Assembly: GCA_964419225.1 (NCBI GenBank)
Contig: CAYQPF010000008.1
Span: forward strand, 1-64,000
DNA: 64,000 nucleotides
Source: CAYQPF01 sp964419225
Lineage (GTDB): Bacteria; Cloacimonadota; Cloacimonadia; Cloacimonadales; CAYQPF01
Direction: 5' to 3'
Shown here: positions 27,407 through 37,575 of the stretch, in pieces
Numbering within the stretch: the first letter of the stretch is position 1
Layout of the letters: each line of letters starts with the position of its first letter
Made by a program: the position numbers and the translations under genes
Notes under the pieces: generated by a model
Told to the model about the DNA's origin: nothing
The model's input: only the letters and a program-made list of their open reading frames with translations
Databases searched by the model: none

Positions 27407-27576
27407 AGAAGTGGAATTAGTGATTTATAAAGCTTCAAAAGTTAAAAAAGAGTATGAAAAGAAGACGAAAAGCAACTTTAAGAGTTTTAACTTAGTGTTT
27501 TTAGACTTGATTCATTAATTAGCTTCTGCCTTTTGAACCGACGAGACGTCAGTTATTCCCGGCATGGTTCTACTTT

Positions 27577-27598
27577 GGGCAGACGTGGGAGTCTGCCC
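27577..27598. other. Perfect 8-bp palindromic hairpin
   Basis: GGGCAGAC (27577-27584), loop GTGGGA, GTCTGCCC (27591-27598). There is no T-tract, so it is not a good terminator. Similar TTGGGCAGC-type palindromes occur at ~45817 and ~48280. Confidence 0.5.
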
Positions 27599-27632
27599 CT
27601 ACAAATCCCCTGACACCTGGCACCTTTCTCTT

Positions 27633-27674
27633 GTCCGTGTAAGTCCGTGTAAGTCTCCGTGTAAGTCCGTGTTC
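27633..27674. repeat. 10-bp tandem array, GTCCGTGTAA class
   Basis: GTCCGTGTAA twice, a 12-bp variant GTCTCCGTGTAA, then GTCCGTGTTC. Confidence 0.75.
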
Positions 27675-27694
27675 CCGAAAGTATTTTCACTTCC

Positions 27695-27729
27695 CAATTC
27701 TCAACTTTCAACTCTCAACTCTCAATTCC
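27695..27729. repeat. 7-bp tandem array, CAACTCT class
   Basis: Five heptamers: CAATTCT, CAACTTT, CAACTCT, CAACTCT, CAATTCC. Confidence 0.8.
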
Positions 27730-27744
27730 CCCAACTCCCCTCTC

Positions 27745-27790
27745 GTCCATACAGTCCATTGAGTCCATATAGTCCATATCAGTCCATTCA
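27745..27790. repeat. 9-bp tandem array, GTCCATNNA class
   Basis: Four units in phase (GTCCATACA, GTCCATTGA, GTCCATATA, GTCCATATC) plus a fifth shifted by one base. Confidence 0.8.
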
Positions 27791-27835
27791 CACCATTCAC
27801 CATTAACCACTCACCCCCCCCCTCACATATTTCTC

Positions 27836-27864
27836 TTGACTTTTAATAACCCGGATCTTAATTT
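27836..27864 (+). promoter_or_regulatory. Putative sigma-70 promoter of the REC-PAS kinase
   Basis: TTGACT (27836-27841), a 17-bp spacer, and TAATTT (27859-27864), about 40 nt before the GTG start. Confidence 0.5.
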
Positions 27865-27905
27865 ATGTCTTTTATAATGTATGTTATGAAGATGAGAGGT
27901 GAATT

Positions 27906-30900
27906 GTGCAAAATGAGACCCGAAAATTAATTTTACTGGTTGAAGATGAAATGATTACCGCGATGACAATCGAAAAAAATCTCAACACATTCGGATACGG
28001 TGTTCTTACTGCAAACTCAGGCGAAAATGCTCTTAAAATGATCCAAATTCTTCCTGAAATAAATTTAATTCTGATGGATATAGACCTTGGAACCGGAATT
28101 GATGGAACTGAAGCTGCGAAGCAAATTCTAAAAATCAGGAATTTGCCCATCGTGTTTTTAACCTCTCATGCAGAAAAAGAATATGTAGAAAAAGTGAAAG
28201 AAATCTCCCGCTATGGCTATGTGATCAAGAATTCGGGTGATTTTGTCTTACAATCATCTCTGGAAATGGCTTTTGCCCTATTTGAAGCAAACCAAAGCAC
28301 CTTAAATGAACTGCAGGAACGCAGGAAAATAGAACAGGAATTAAGAAGTAGCGAGGAAAAGTACCGGTTATTTATTGAGAACTCCAGCGATGTGGTTTTT
28401 TGCGTGAACGAAAAGGGAGAGTATCAGTTTACAAACAAGGTTTTTGCCAATGCTTTCGGGAAGACTCCCGATTATTTTGTTGGGAAAACATTTTGGGATA
28501 TTTATCCTCAGGCAGAAGCAGATCATCGTCAGGCAGCAAGTAAACGGGTTTTTGAAACGGGGGAAACTCAGTCCGTGGAAGTCTCTGTACCTTTACCCGA
28601 CAGAACTCTTTATTTCTTGGCAAAAGCAAATCCAATTTTTAATCAAGAAGGTAAAGTCATCTTAAATTTGACCTTTGCCACTGATATTACAGAACGCAAA
28701 GTAGCTGAGGAAAAACTAAGATTAAGAGAATCTTATTTAACTGCCATCATTGAGAATCAACCCGGTTTAGTATGGCTGAAAGATTTAGAAGGGAGATTCC
28801 TGGCTGTAAATAAATCCTTTGCTTTATCCTGTGGGAAAACTCTGCAGGAAGAGGTTGTCGGAAAAACTGATTTCGATTTTTGGCCGGTTGACTTAGCGGA
28901 AAAGTACAGAAAGGATGATGCCGAAGTCATTAGAAGCAAGGCAGCTATTCATGTAGAAGAAGATATTCCCAAAAAGGGACATTCAAAATCGTTTGAGACT
29001 TTTAAAATGCCGATTCTTAATGAAGAAGGACAAGTTATCGGAACAACTGGTTTTGCTCATGATATTACCGCCCGAAAAATAGCTGAAGCAGATCTAATAA
29101 ACAGTGAAGAACAGTTATCCTTTGTTCTGGATGCAACCAACGACGGAATCTATGACTGGAATATTGGTCGAAATTATGTATATTTCAGCCCACGTTACTA
29201 CCAGATGCTGGGTTATGAACCTAATGAATTTGAACCTTCTTATGAGTCCTGGAAGAATTTGCTTCATCCTGACGATCTGTCAGACAGTGAACAAGCTCTG
29301 TTCAAAGCTATTGAGAACAAGTATGCTTATAATGTCGAATTCCGACTCAAAACTAAGAGTGGTGACTGGAAGTGGATAAATGGGCGTGGAAAAGTAATGG
29401 AATATGATGAAAATGATAAACCTTTGCGAATAATTGGAACTCATGTTGATATTAATGAAAGAAAGAAAGCGGAAAAGCAAATACAAGAAATAATTGATTA
29501 TAATCCTATGTCCATTCAATTGGTTGATTTGGAAGGATACACTCTGATGATTAATTCAGCACATACAAAGCTTTTTGGTGCTGTTCCTCCTCTGGATTAT
29601 ACACTTTTTCATGATAAACAGTTAGATGATCAAGGTTTTAGAGAATTGATGGATCGTGCTATGACAGGAAAAATAACATATTTTCCTGATTTCATATATA
29701 ATGCTCATCAGGTGAATCCCGATTTCCCGGATCAGCCGGTTTGGATAAGAATGGTTATTTTTCCCATTTTCGGAGATGACGGAAAGCCCGAACGCTATGT
29801 AGTTATGCACGAAGATATTTCTGAACAAAAAGCTGCCAAAGAAAAACTTTTTGCCGAAAAGGAAAGACTGGCAGTAACTTTGAGAAGTATCGGCGACGGC
29901 GTCATCACAACAGACACAAAAGGTAATGTCGTATTGTTGAATAAAGTAGCGGAAATGCTCACAGGCTGGACATCCTCAGAAGCTACGGGTAAACCTTTGT
30001 CCACAGTTTTCAATATTATTAACGAAACATCCCGTCTGACCTGCGAAAATCCGGCGGATAAAGTGCTCCAGACAGGGTTGATCGTTGAATTGGCCAATCA
30101 TACACTTTTAGTGTCTAAAGACGGTTCAGAACGGATCATTGCCGATAGTGCTGCACCTATCAAAAATGCAAACAGTGAAACGATCGGCGTGGTATTAGTA
30201 TTCAGGGATATGACAGAGAAACAGAAACTCATCGAAGCTTCCCAAAATAATCAAAAACTCGAATCTGTCGGCATGTTGGCTGGCGGTATTGCCCATGATT
30301 TCAACAACTTACTGGGAGGAATTTACAGTTACATAGATCTGGCAGTTGTAGAATCCAAAGAAACTCCTATTTCCAATTACTTATCACATGCTATGAATAC
30401 AATAGATCGTGCCAGAGGCCTGACTCAGCAGTTACTCACTTTTTCTAAAGGCGGAGAACCCATAATGAGCAAGGGGAATCTTTTCCCGGCAATTCAGGAC
30501 AATGTAAAATTTGCTCTAAGCGGTTCGAACGTATCAACCACATTTGAAATTCAGGATGGTCTGTGGCAATGTGAATTTGATAAGAACCAGATAGGTCAGG
30601 TTATCGACAATCTGATCAGAAACGCTCAGCAGGCAATGCCTTTAGGTGGAAATGTCTTGGTTTCTGCAAAGAATATTATACTGAATGCAGGAAGCAACAG
30701 TATTCTTCCAGAAGGCAATTATGTGGAATTAACTATTAAGGATAAAGGAATGGGAATACCGAAGGAAATGCTTCCCCGCATCTTTGATCCTTTCTTTACA
30801 ACAAAATCACAGGGGCATGGTTTGGGTCTGACTATTTGTTATTCCATTGTGAATCGACACAAAGGGACAATTAACGTAGAATCTGAACTGGGTAGAGGAA

Positions 30901-31361
30901 CAACTTTTCAGGTATTGCTGCCGGCAATCGCAGAGCCAGTCTGCATGAAAACTTCTTTAAAACAGGGTATTCATGCAGGAAGCGGTATTATTGTGGTGAT
31001 GGATGATGAAGAATTGATCCGGGGTACTATGGATAAAATGCTGCATGTACTTGGATATTCTTCCTTGTTGGCTAAAGACGGCCAGGAAGCTTTAGATCTG
31101 ATCATGAATGCTAAACAAACCGACCAGCAATTAAAAGCTGTAATCCTGGATTTGACTATTCCGGACGGATTGGGTGGAAAAGATATCATAGGAAAAATCA
31201 GAGCCATAGATTCGAAGCTACCAGTCTTTGTTTCAAGTGGTTATTCGATTGATCCTATCATGGCAAATCCTGAGTCTTACGGGTTTACGGCGAGTATCCC
31301 CAAACCTTTTGGTTTTAGCGATTTATCGGAAGTCTTTAACAGATATCTGAATAATAAATAA
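27906..31361 (+). CDS. Multi-PAS hybrid sensor histidine kinase (REC-PAS5-HK-REC)
   Basis: The 1151-residue protein lacks transmembrane segments, so it is probably cytosolic. Order: receiver domain (~8-115; phosphoacceptor Asp in LILMDIDL), five PAS domains (~150-765), HisKA with the NtrB-like H-box GGIAHDFNNLLGG (~790), HATPase (NLIRNAQQAM; DKGMGIPKEM; HGLGLTIC, ~880-1005), and a C-terminal receiver (~1020-1145; VILDLTIPD, KPF). The start is a GTG with AGAGGTG upstream. Signals sensed by PAS would drive autophosphorylation at His and transfer to the C-terminal Asp; the N-terminal REC may let another kinase tune it. No output domain or adjacent regulator is seen. Confidence 0.93.
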   Translation: MQNETRKLILLVEDEMITAMTIEKNLNTFGYGVLTANSGENALKMIQILPEINLILMDIDLGTGIDGTEAAKQILKIRNLPIVFLTSHAEKEYVEKVKEISRYGYVIKNSGDFVLQSSLEMAFALFEANQSTLNELQERRKIEQELRSSEEKYRLFIENSSDVVFCVNEKGEYQFTNKVFANAFGKTPDYFVGKTFWDIYPQAEADHRQAASKRVFETGETQSVEVSVPLPDRTLYFLAKANPIFNQEGKVILNLTFATDITERKVAEEKLRLRESYLTAIIENQPGLVWLKDLEGRFLAVNKSFALSCGKTLQEEVVGKTDFDFWPVDLAEKYRKDDAEVIRSKAAIHVEEDIPKKGHSKSFETFKMPILNEEGQVIGTTGFAHDITARKIAEADLINSEEQLSFVLDATNDGIYDWNIGRNYVYFSPRYYQMLGYEPNEFEPSYESWKNLLHPDDLSDSEQALFKAIENKYAYNVEFRLKTKSGDWKWINGRGKVMEYDENDKPLRIIGTHVDINERKKAEKQIQEIIDYNPMSIQLVDLEGYTLMINSAHTKLFGAVPPLDYTLFHDKQLDDQGFRELMDRAMTGKITYFPDFIYNAHQVNPDFPDQPVWIRMVIFPIFGDDGKPERYVVMHEDISEQKAAKEKLFAEKERLAVTLRSIGDGVITTDTKGNVVLLNKVAEMLTGWTSSEATGKPLSTVFNIINETSRLTCENPADKVLQTGLIVELANHTLLVSKDGSERIIADSAAPIKNANSETIGVVLVFRDMTEKQKLIEASQNNQKLESVGMLAGGIAHDFNNLLGGIYSYIDLAVVESKETPISNYLSHAMNTIDRARGLTQQLLTFSKGGEPIMSKGNLFPAIQDNVKFALSGSNVSTTFEIQDGLWQCEFDKNQIGQVIDNLIRNAQQAMPLGGNVLVSAKNIILNAGSNSILPEGNYVELTIKDKGMGIPKEMLPRIFDPFFTTKSQGHGLGLTICYSIVNRHKGTINVESELGRGTTFQVLLPAIAEPVCMKTSLKQGIHAGSGIIVVMDDEELIRGTMDKMLHVLGYSSLLAKDGQEALDLIMNAKQTDQQLKAVILDLTIPDGLGGKDIIGKIRAIDSKLPVFVSSGYSIDPIMANPESYGFTASIPKPFGFSDLSEVFNRYLNNK

Positions 31362-31398
31362 AAATACAATAGTTAAGTGTTATTGGAAGAAAGAGACA

Positions 31399-31425
31399 CT
31401 TAATAGAACGCGGATGACGCAGATC
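31399..31425. repeat. Dispersed 26-27-bp intergenic word
   Basis: CTTAATAGAACGCGGATGA... , identical for 26-27 bp at 31399, 47875 and 50977 (the last two lie within the 282-bp duplication). Each is followed by a looser match rich in GGCAG and CGGAT. Confidence 0.8.
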
Positions 31426-31555
31426 AGGCAGGTGGTCGCGGATCGGAAGAGATATTTAAGATATTTTAGTAGAATTAGATTTGCTGAAGCCACGTTTCTT
31501 TGTAAAACCAGCCTTCAGACTGGTTCAATGGTAAGTCCTTGCCCTTGTAAAGGGA

Positions 31556-31655
31556 NNNNNNNNNNNNNNNNNNNNNNNNNNNNNNNNNNNNNNNNNNNNN
31601 NNNNNNNNNNNNNNNNNNNNNNNNNNNNNNNNNNNNNNNNNNNNNNNNNNNNNNN
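31556..31655. other. Assembly gap of 100 Ns
   Basis: Exactly 100 N characters, the usual scaffolding placeholder. The flanks are repeat words, so sequence of unknown length is missing between the two kinase genes. Confidence 0.99.
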
Positions 31656-31676
31656 GGGAGAAAAACTCACCCCCGG

Positions 31677-31699
31677 CCCCTCTCTTGCAAAGAGAGGGG
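31677..31699. other. 10-bp hairpin beside the gap
   Basis: CCCCTCTCTT (31677-31686), loop GCA, AAGAGAGGGG (31690-31699). There is no T-tract. Probably an intergenic repeat that broke the assembly. Confidence 0.55.
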
Positions 31700-31713
31700 A
31701 GTGAAGAGTATTT

Positions 31714-31741
31714 GTCAGGCTTCAGTCGCCAGGCGGTAGTA
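31714..31741. repeat. 7-bp tandem array, GTCAGGC class
   Basis: Units GTCAGGC, TTCAGTC, GCCAGGC, GGTAGTA. The same class is at 45841-45861 and 48178-48205. Confidence 0.6.
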
Positions 31742-31778
31742 GGGGAAAATGTGAAATTTTTAGCAGAAAGGAAGGGAA

Positions 31779-34700
31779 ATGCTAAAGATATTAATTGATT
31801 TAAGTTATAATCTTGGAATACTGATAGCTTTCAGTATTATTTCGGGATTTCTTGGCCAGAGATGGAAACCAGGAAAACTTTTATCCCTGTTACAGGGACT
31901 TCTGTTTGGCTGTGCTGCTATGATTGGGATGCTGAATCCCCTGGTCTTAGGTACGGGTTTGATTTTTGATGGTCGCTCTGTCATGATCAGTCTGTGTGCC
32001 TTGTTTTTTGGTCCTTTAGCAGCCTTTGTATCAGGTAGTCTGGCTATAATATTGCGAATTACTCAGGGTGGTGTAGGCACTATCATGGGTGTTTTAGTAA
32101 TTACAGCTTCTGCTTTGATAGGTGTTTTCTTTAATTGGAAAAACACAAAAACTCATAAAGAAATGAAGAGTAAAGATTTTTATATTTTCGGAATACTTGT
32201 TCATATAGCAATGCTAATGCTTACATTCGTTTTACCCGACGGCAGAGGAATAATTGTTTTTCAGCAAATCGGGTTGCCTGTTATTTTGGCATATCCTCTT
32301 GCTACAATTCTTATTGGTAGAGTTCTTGCAGGGCAGAAGGCCCGTTTGCATGATCTGGAAATGCTGCATGACAGTGAGGAGAAATTTCGCAGTTATGTCG
32401 AGAATGCTCCGATAGGAATATTCGTTTGTGATGAAACCGGCCGGTATTTACAAGTCAACCCTGCAGCATCATTTATTACAGGTTATTCCAGGGAGGAATT
32501 GCTTGAAATGAGAATTCCTGATCTTTTACCCCAAGAATCACTTGGGTTGGCAAAAGATCTTTTTCAGCTGGTAGCGGAAACCGGTGTGGCAAGTTCTGAG
32601 GTTGCTTTCCAGCATAAAAGCGGTCGCATAGGCATCTGGTCTCTGGAAAGTGTACGCCTTTCTTCCACCAGATTCATGGGGATGGTTATTGATGTGACAG
32701 AGCGTAAACAAATGGAAAATGCCTTGAAAGAGAGTGAGGAAAAACATCGGTTACTCATAGAAAATAGTCATGACATTATCTATCTTCTGACAGCTAAGGG
32801 AGATTTTACTTTTGTTTCTCCTGCTTGGACGACTCTTCTGGGGCATAATGTCGAAGAGGTTATTGGGCAATCCTTCATGAAATTTGTCCATCCTGATGAT
32901 TTGCCAGCTTGTTTTGAATTTTTAAGAAAAGTGATAGAATCGGGGCAAAGACAGGAAGGAATAGAGTATCGTGTACAGCATGTGGATGGTACCTGGTTCT
33001 GGCATACCTCAAGTGCAGTTCCACTTAAAGATGACAATGGGATAGTTATCGGATTTGAGGGTACTGCCCGTGACATAACTGAGCAAAAAATGGCAGAAGT
33101 AGCTTTTCAACAAAGTAATCAAAAATTAGAAGCAATTATTGCAGCATCTCCGGATGGCATCGGAATGGCAGGGTTAGACGGTAATCTGCAACTGATGTCC
33201 AACAGACTTGCCACGATGTATGGTTATACTGAGGATGAAATTAATCAGTTAACGGGGAAAAACATATTTCAATTCATTGATCCTTTGAACCATAAGAAAC
33301 TGTCTGAAAATATCGTAAAACTTCTTGCCGGTAAAGGAGAATATAAGATAAATGAGTATATAGCAGTTAAAAAAGATGGAAGCAGGTTTGATGTTGATGT
33401 TAATTCTACAGTTTTATTCAATTCCAAAGGTGAACCAGAGAGTATTTTGTTTGTAGAACGCGATATTACTCAGCGTAAAAAAGCAGAAGAAGAACTTAAA
33501 CAAATATCAACCCGCCTTGCAATGGCTACCCGTGCAGGGGGAGTTGGAGTTTGGGACTATGATCTGATCAATAATGCTCTCTCTTGGGATGATCAGATGT
33601 TTGTTCTTTATGGAATCGAAAAAAAGAATTTCAAACATGCTTATGAAGCCTGGCTGGAGGGAGTTCATCCTGAAGATAAATTCCGGGGTGACTTGGAAAT
33701 TCAATTGGCAATTCAGGGAGAAAAAGAGTTTGATACAGAATTCAGGGTGACCTGGCCCGATGAATCTGTCCATAATATCAAGGCAATTGCCACGGTAATC
33801 AGAGATGAAACAGGGAAACCCCTGCGTATGATCGGCACAAACTGGGATATTACCAAACAGGAAGAAGAAGCAAGGGAACTCATGACAGCAAAGGAACAAG
33901 CCGAAAAAGCCAATAAAGCTAAATCAGAATTCCTGGCCAATATGAGCCATGAGATCAGAACTCCTCTTAATGGAGTTATTGGTTTTACTGATTTGCTTCT
34001 GGATATGAAATTAGAGCCCCTGCAAAAGCAGTATGTAAAAAATGCCAGTATTTCTGCTCATTCATTATTGGGAATTATCAATGATATTCTCGATTTTTCT
34101 AAAATTGAATCAGGTAAACTGGAAATAAACGAGATAAAGTGTGATTTAATCGAATTATTAGAACAAACTATCGACATTGTAAAATACACTGCAGAACAAA
34201 AAGAATTGAAATTAATATTAAAGATACCTGAGAATATTCCGCGATATGTGATCTTAGATCCTGTCAGAGCCCGTCAAATCCTGATCAATTTACTGAATAA
34301 TGCCATAAAATTTACTGAAAAGGGTGAAGTTGAACTCGGTATTCATTTTGAAGAAGATGATACAAACCACCAGAATAAGGAATACCACAAAACAGGAATA
34401 TTCACTTTCACAGTAAGAGATACTGGGATTGGTATCACACAGGAAAATCAAGCTAAATTGTTCAAAGCATTCAGTCAGGCCGATACTACGATTACCAGAA
34501 AATTTGGAGGAACCGGTTTAGGACTTGTTATTTCCAATATGCTTGCTGAAAGGATGGGTGGTGCTATCAGGATGGAAAGTGAGATTGGAAAAGGAAGCAG
34601 GTTTATTTTTTCTGTAAGAAAAGATTATGCTGTCACATATGAATCTCATACTGAGAAGGAAACTGTGGTAGTAATTGATCAGCCTGAAAACGATACTCCG

Positions 34701-35486
34701 ATCATTCATGCATCTGATTTGGGAAATTTCCTGAAGGTAAAAATACTCATTGCTGAAGATGTAAATATAAACATGGTTCTGGTAAAAGCCATTATATTTA
34801 AGATGCTTCCGGAAGCACAGGTCAGTGAAGCCCAAAATGGACTTGAAGCCCTTGCCAAATACAAAGAAGAAGTCCCAAATATTATATTAATGGATATTCA
34901 AATGCCTGAAATGGACGGCTATACTGCCTCAAGAGAAATTAGAATAATTGAACAGAAAACCGGTATTCATACACCTATTATTGCATTGACTGCCGGTGCC
35001 GTTGTGGGGGAAAAGGACAAATGCCTGGAATACGGTATGGATGATTATTTGACTAAACCTATTGACCCTTTGACCCTGAAAAATATCTTGGTAAAATATT
35101 TAAAACCTGAAAATGGGGGAGAAAAATTGAAACAGCAAACACAAATCAACCAGATACATTTTGATATAGAAAAATTGAAAAGTAAAATCGCATATGATGA
35201 AGATCTTCTGGATAATTTATTTGCCAAAGTCTTAAGTTCTTACCCGGAAAGTATTGAAGAAATTACTTTATCAATCAGGGAAAATAATATCAGCAAGGTT
35301 CATAAAATTGCCCACAGATTAAAAGGTTCGGCTTTGAGCATGTGCTTACCTGTTTTGGCAGAATATGCTATTCTGATAGAGGCTACTGACGATCCTCTAA
35401 AACTTGGAGAATTACAACTGCAGTTAACTGCTGAATGGGAGATAATTCGGCAGATTGTTGAAACAGCTCATCAAAAGAGATCTTGA
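31779..35486 (+). CDS. Membrane hybrid histidine kinase (5TM-PAS4-HK-REC-HPt)
   Basis: 1235 residues. The N-terminal ~200 residues are a 5TMR-LYT-like membrane domain (GRSVMISLCALFFGPLAAF). Four PAS domains follow (~200-690), then HisKA with FLANMSHEIRTPLNGV (~710), HATPase (NLLNNAIKF, DTGIGI, FGGTGLGLV), a receiver (~985-1105; ILMDIQMPEMDG, KPI) and an HPt domain (~1130-1230; AHRLKGSALSM). It can therefore run a full His-Asp-His relay in one chain. The start has GAAGGGAA upstream. Its kinase-REC-HPt part closely resembles the 600-residue kinase at 38503-40305, so the two likely arose by duplication. It is 70 nt upstream of the SiaABC module. Confidence 0.93.
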   Translation: MLKILIDLSYNLGILIAFSIISGFLGQRWKPGKLLSLLQGLLFGCAAMIGMLNPLVLGTGLIFDGRSVMISLCALFFGPLAAFVSGSLAIILRITQGGVGTIMGVLVITASALIGVFFNWKNTKTHKEMKSKDFYIFGILVHIAMLMLTFVLPDGRGIIVFQQIGLPVILAYPLATILIGRVLAGQKARLHDLEMLHDSEEKFRSYVENAPIGIFVCDETGRYLQVNPAASFITGYSREELLEMRIPDLLPQESLGLAKDLFQLVAETGVASSEVAFQHKSGRIGIWSLESVRLSSTRFMGMVIDVTERKQMENALKESEEKHRLLIENSHDIIYLLTAKGDFTFVSPAWTTLLGHNVEEVIGQSFMKFVHPDDLPACFEFLRKVIESGQRQEGIEYRVQHVDGTWFWHTSSAVPLKDDNGIVIGFEGTARDITEQKMAEVAFQQSNQKLEAIIAASPDGIGMAGLDGNLQLMSNRLATMYGYTEDEINQLTGKNIFQFIDPLNHKKLSENIVKLLAGKGEYKINEYIAVKKDGSRFDVDVNSTVLFNSKGEPESILFVERDITQRKKAEEELKQISTRLAMATRAGGVGVWDYDLINNALSWDDQMFVLYGIEKKNFKHAYEAWLEGVHPEDKFRGDLEIQLAIQGEKEFDTEFRVTWPDESVHNIKAIATVIRDETGKPLRMIGTNWDITKQEEEARELMTAKEQAEKANKAKSEFLANMSHEIRTPLNGVIGFTDLLLDMKLEPLQKQYVKNASISAHSLLGIINDILDFSKIESGKLEINEIKCDLIELLEQTIDIVKYTAEQKELKLILKIPENIPRYVILDPVRARQILINLLNNAIKFTEKGEVELGIHFEEDDTNHQNKEYHKTGIFTFTVRDTGIGITQENQAKLFKAFSQADTTITRKFGGTGLGLVISNMLAERMGGAIRMESEIGKGSRFIFSVRKDYAVTYESHTEKETVVVIDQPENDTPIIHASDLGNFLKVKILIAEDVNINMVLVKAIIFKMLPEAQVSEAQNGLEALAKYKEEVPNIILMDIQMPEMDGYTASREIRIIEQKTGIHTPIIALTAGAVVGEKDKCLEYGMDDYLTKPIDPLTLKNILVKYLKPENGGEKLKQQTQINQIHFDIEKLKSKIAYDEDLLDNLFAKVLSSYPESIEEITLSIRENNISKVHKIAHRLKGSALSMCLPVLAEYAILIEATDDPLKLGELQLQLTAEWEIIRQIVETAHQKRS

Positions 35487-35511
35487 TCTATGTAAATTCA
35501 TCGGGTTTTAT

Positions 35512-35539
35512 TTGACAAATATAGTTGTATAGTTATCTT
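35512..35539 (+). promoter_or_regulatory. Putative promoter of the SiaABC-kinase unit
   Basis: TTGACA (35512-35517), a 16-bp spacer, and TATCTT (35534-35539), 18 nt before the GTG start of the SiaA-like gene. Confidence 0.45.
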
Positions 35540-35556
35540 TATTTAAGGAGATATTA

Positions 35557-37557
35557 GTGGGAAAAATTAGCAGTAAATTTAGCAGTTCCTTACGCCGGGT
35601 TTTTATGACAGTGGTTGTAATTATTTATTCAATTACTGTTATTGCTTCGCTTTTTGCTTTTTTTCTAAGTACAAAAAAAATCAGTACGGAATATGTTAAT
35701 CGTTACGCTATATCCCAAGATTTGCTGGAAAAAAATAAAATTCGAGCTTTAGTTGACAGGGAACTTGCCCTAAGTAGAAAGCTGGCGGATGATCCTCAAA
35801 TTCGCAAATGGATCTTAAACGAAGCGAATCCACTTTTACGGAAGAATGCGGAAGAACAGTTGTTGAGTTACAAGAAATATCTTGGATCCGGAACGCAGTT
35901 TATTGCTATACGTTCGAGTAATAATTACTTCATTAATGACATTAAGAAGGTGGGAAAAGTTCTGGAAAAAAGCAATGAAGGAGACAGATGGTTTTTTGAC
36001 GCCATTAAGGCAAATCAGGATTATTCTTTAAATGTTAATTTTGATTCTTTGACTGATGATGTAAGAATTTGGATAAATGTTCTTGTGCGGGATAATCAAT
36101 CTAATGCTATCGCTGTTGCAGGGTGCGGGATCAGTATTTCCGATTTTTTGGATAAATTGGTTGTACATCAGGAACCTGGCTTAAATACAATTATTATCAA
36201 TTCTGCAGGTGAGATTCAGGCACATAAAGACAGAACAATTATTGAGCATAATGGCCGGGTGAAGAAAGATTCGGATAAAACTACTATTTACAACCTTATT
36301 TCTGATCCTTTGGAGCAGGAAATCTTAAAAGCCAATATTCTGAGAGTAGATCATAATGCTCAAATTCAGTTATTCTCACTCCATTATAATAAACAAAAAG
36401 TTGTCGCTGCCTTAGGAGCAATCCCGGAATTAGGTTGGTATAACCTTCTCCTGGTTGATGAAAACAGTGTGATTGGACTAAAGGATTTCCTGCCTTTGGC
36501 TTTAGTTTTATTGATTTCAATTCTCCTGATTTTGGCAAGTATTGTGATTATTTTTAACCGTTTGATCCAGACACCCTTGAGCTCATTAACTTCGATGGCA
36601 GATGTGGTTGCTAAAGGATCATATAATACTACCATACCTGTTTTAAACAATAATGAAATTGGGAAATTGAGTCAGTCTTTTAATACGATGACCTCTGAGA
36701 TTCGAAGATATACCGGCAATTTGGAAACGATGGTCGAAGAAAGAACCTTGGAACTTAAAACAGCTAATCAGAATTTAACTCAGATTCAGAAGAGAGTTAT
36801 GGATTCGATTCAATATGCAAAACTGATTCAGGGATCTTTTCTCCCTTCCCAAACTGAAATGGGAAAACATTTTGCAGAGAATTTTGTTATTTTTAATCCT
36901 TTAGATATTGTGGGAGGAGATTTTTATTTCTTTAGAGAAATTGAAGACGGTTACTTCGTGGCCTGCATAGATTGCACAGGGCATGGAGTTCCGGGAGCTT
37001 TTATGACGATGATGGTGAATGCTCTTTTGAATCGGGTGATAGAAACGAATCAGGATGAGACCCCGGCCCAATTACTGGAGAAACTGCATCTTCTGGTTCA
37101 GGATACGCTCCGCAGTAAATCTGAAACCAAACATCTGGATAACGGTTTGGATATTGCTCTTTGTAAGGTGTCTAACTCTGCCAAGACACTGCAATTTGCC
37201 GGAGGAGGTCTGCCTTTAATAATTGCTTGTGAAGGTCTTGTTAAAGAAATTCCCGGAGATTTTCTGCATCTTGGATTCAGTATCAGGAAAGAGTATCAAT
37301 TTACAAATCATGAAATCTCTTTAGATGAGGATTATACTTATTACCTTATCACAGACGGAGTTCTTGATTTGCCTGGCGGAGAAAAAGGTTTTGGTTTGGG
37401 TCGCAGTACCTTGATGGAAATTATAAAAACCCGGCAAAGTTTTGATTTGGAAAAGCAAAAGTTAAGTTTTATTGAGGTTCTGGATAATTATCGGGGCACT
37501 TATGCACAGAAGGATGATCTGGTCTTTCTTGGTTTTAAGCCAAAAGTATTATTGTAA
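35557..37557 (+). CDS. siaA: SiaA-like sensor phosphatase (Cache-HAMP-PP2C/SpoIIE)
   Basis: 666 residues: a TM helix (~18-40), a periplasmic Cache-like domain (~45-300), a second TM (FLPLALVLLISILLILASIV), HAMP (~333-385), a coiled coil, and a SpoIIE/PP2C-type phosphatase domain (~440-660) with metal-binding acidic motifs VGGDFYFF, CIDCTGHGVPGAF and LITDGVLDLPG. In Pseudomonas, SiaA removes the phosphate that SiaB adds to SiaC. The next two genes are SiaB- and SiaC-like, 18 nt downstream and then overlapping, which supports the assignment over a generic RsbU. The start is GTG with AAGGAG. Confidence 0.85.
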   Translation: MGKISSKFSSSLRRVFMTVVVIIYSITVIASLFAFFLSTKKISTEYVNRYAISQDLLEKNKIRALVDRELALSRKLADDPQIRKWILNEANPLLRKNAEEQLLSYKKYLGSGTQFIAIRSSNNYFINDIKKVGKVLEKSNEGDRWFFDAIKANQDYSLNVNFDSLTDDVRIWINVLVRDNQSNAIAVAGCGISISDFLDKLVVHQEPGLNTIIINSAGEIQAHKDRTIIEHNGRVKKDSDKTTIYNLISDPLEQEILKANILRVDHNAQIQLFSLHYNKQKVVAALGAIPELGWYNLLLVDENSVIGLKDFLPLALVLLISILLILASIVIIFNRLIQTPLSSLTSMADVVAKGSYNTTIPVLNNNEIGKLSQSFNTMTSEIRRYTGNLETMVEERTLELKTANQNLTQIQKRVMDSIQYAKLIQGSFLPSQTEMGKHFAENFVIFNPLDIVGGDFYFFREIEDGYFVACIDCTGHGVPGAFMTMMVNALLNRVIETNQDETPAQLLEKLHLLVQDTLRSKSETKHLDNGLDIALCKVSNSAKTLQFAGGGLPLIIACEGLVKEIPGDFLHLGFSIRKEYQFTNHEISLDEDYTYYLITDGVLDLPGGEKGFGLGRSTLMEIIKTRQSFDLEKQKLSFIEVLDNYRGTYAQKDDLVFLGFKPKVLL

Positions 37558-37575
37558 CAGGAGGAGGTGTTTTAG

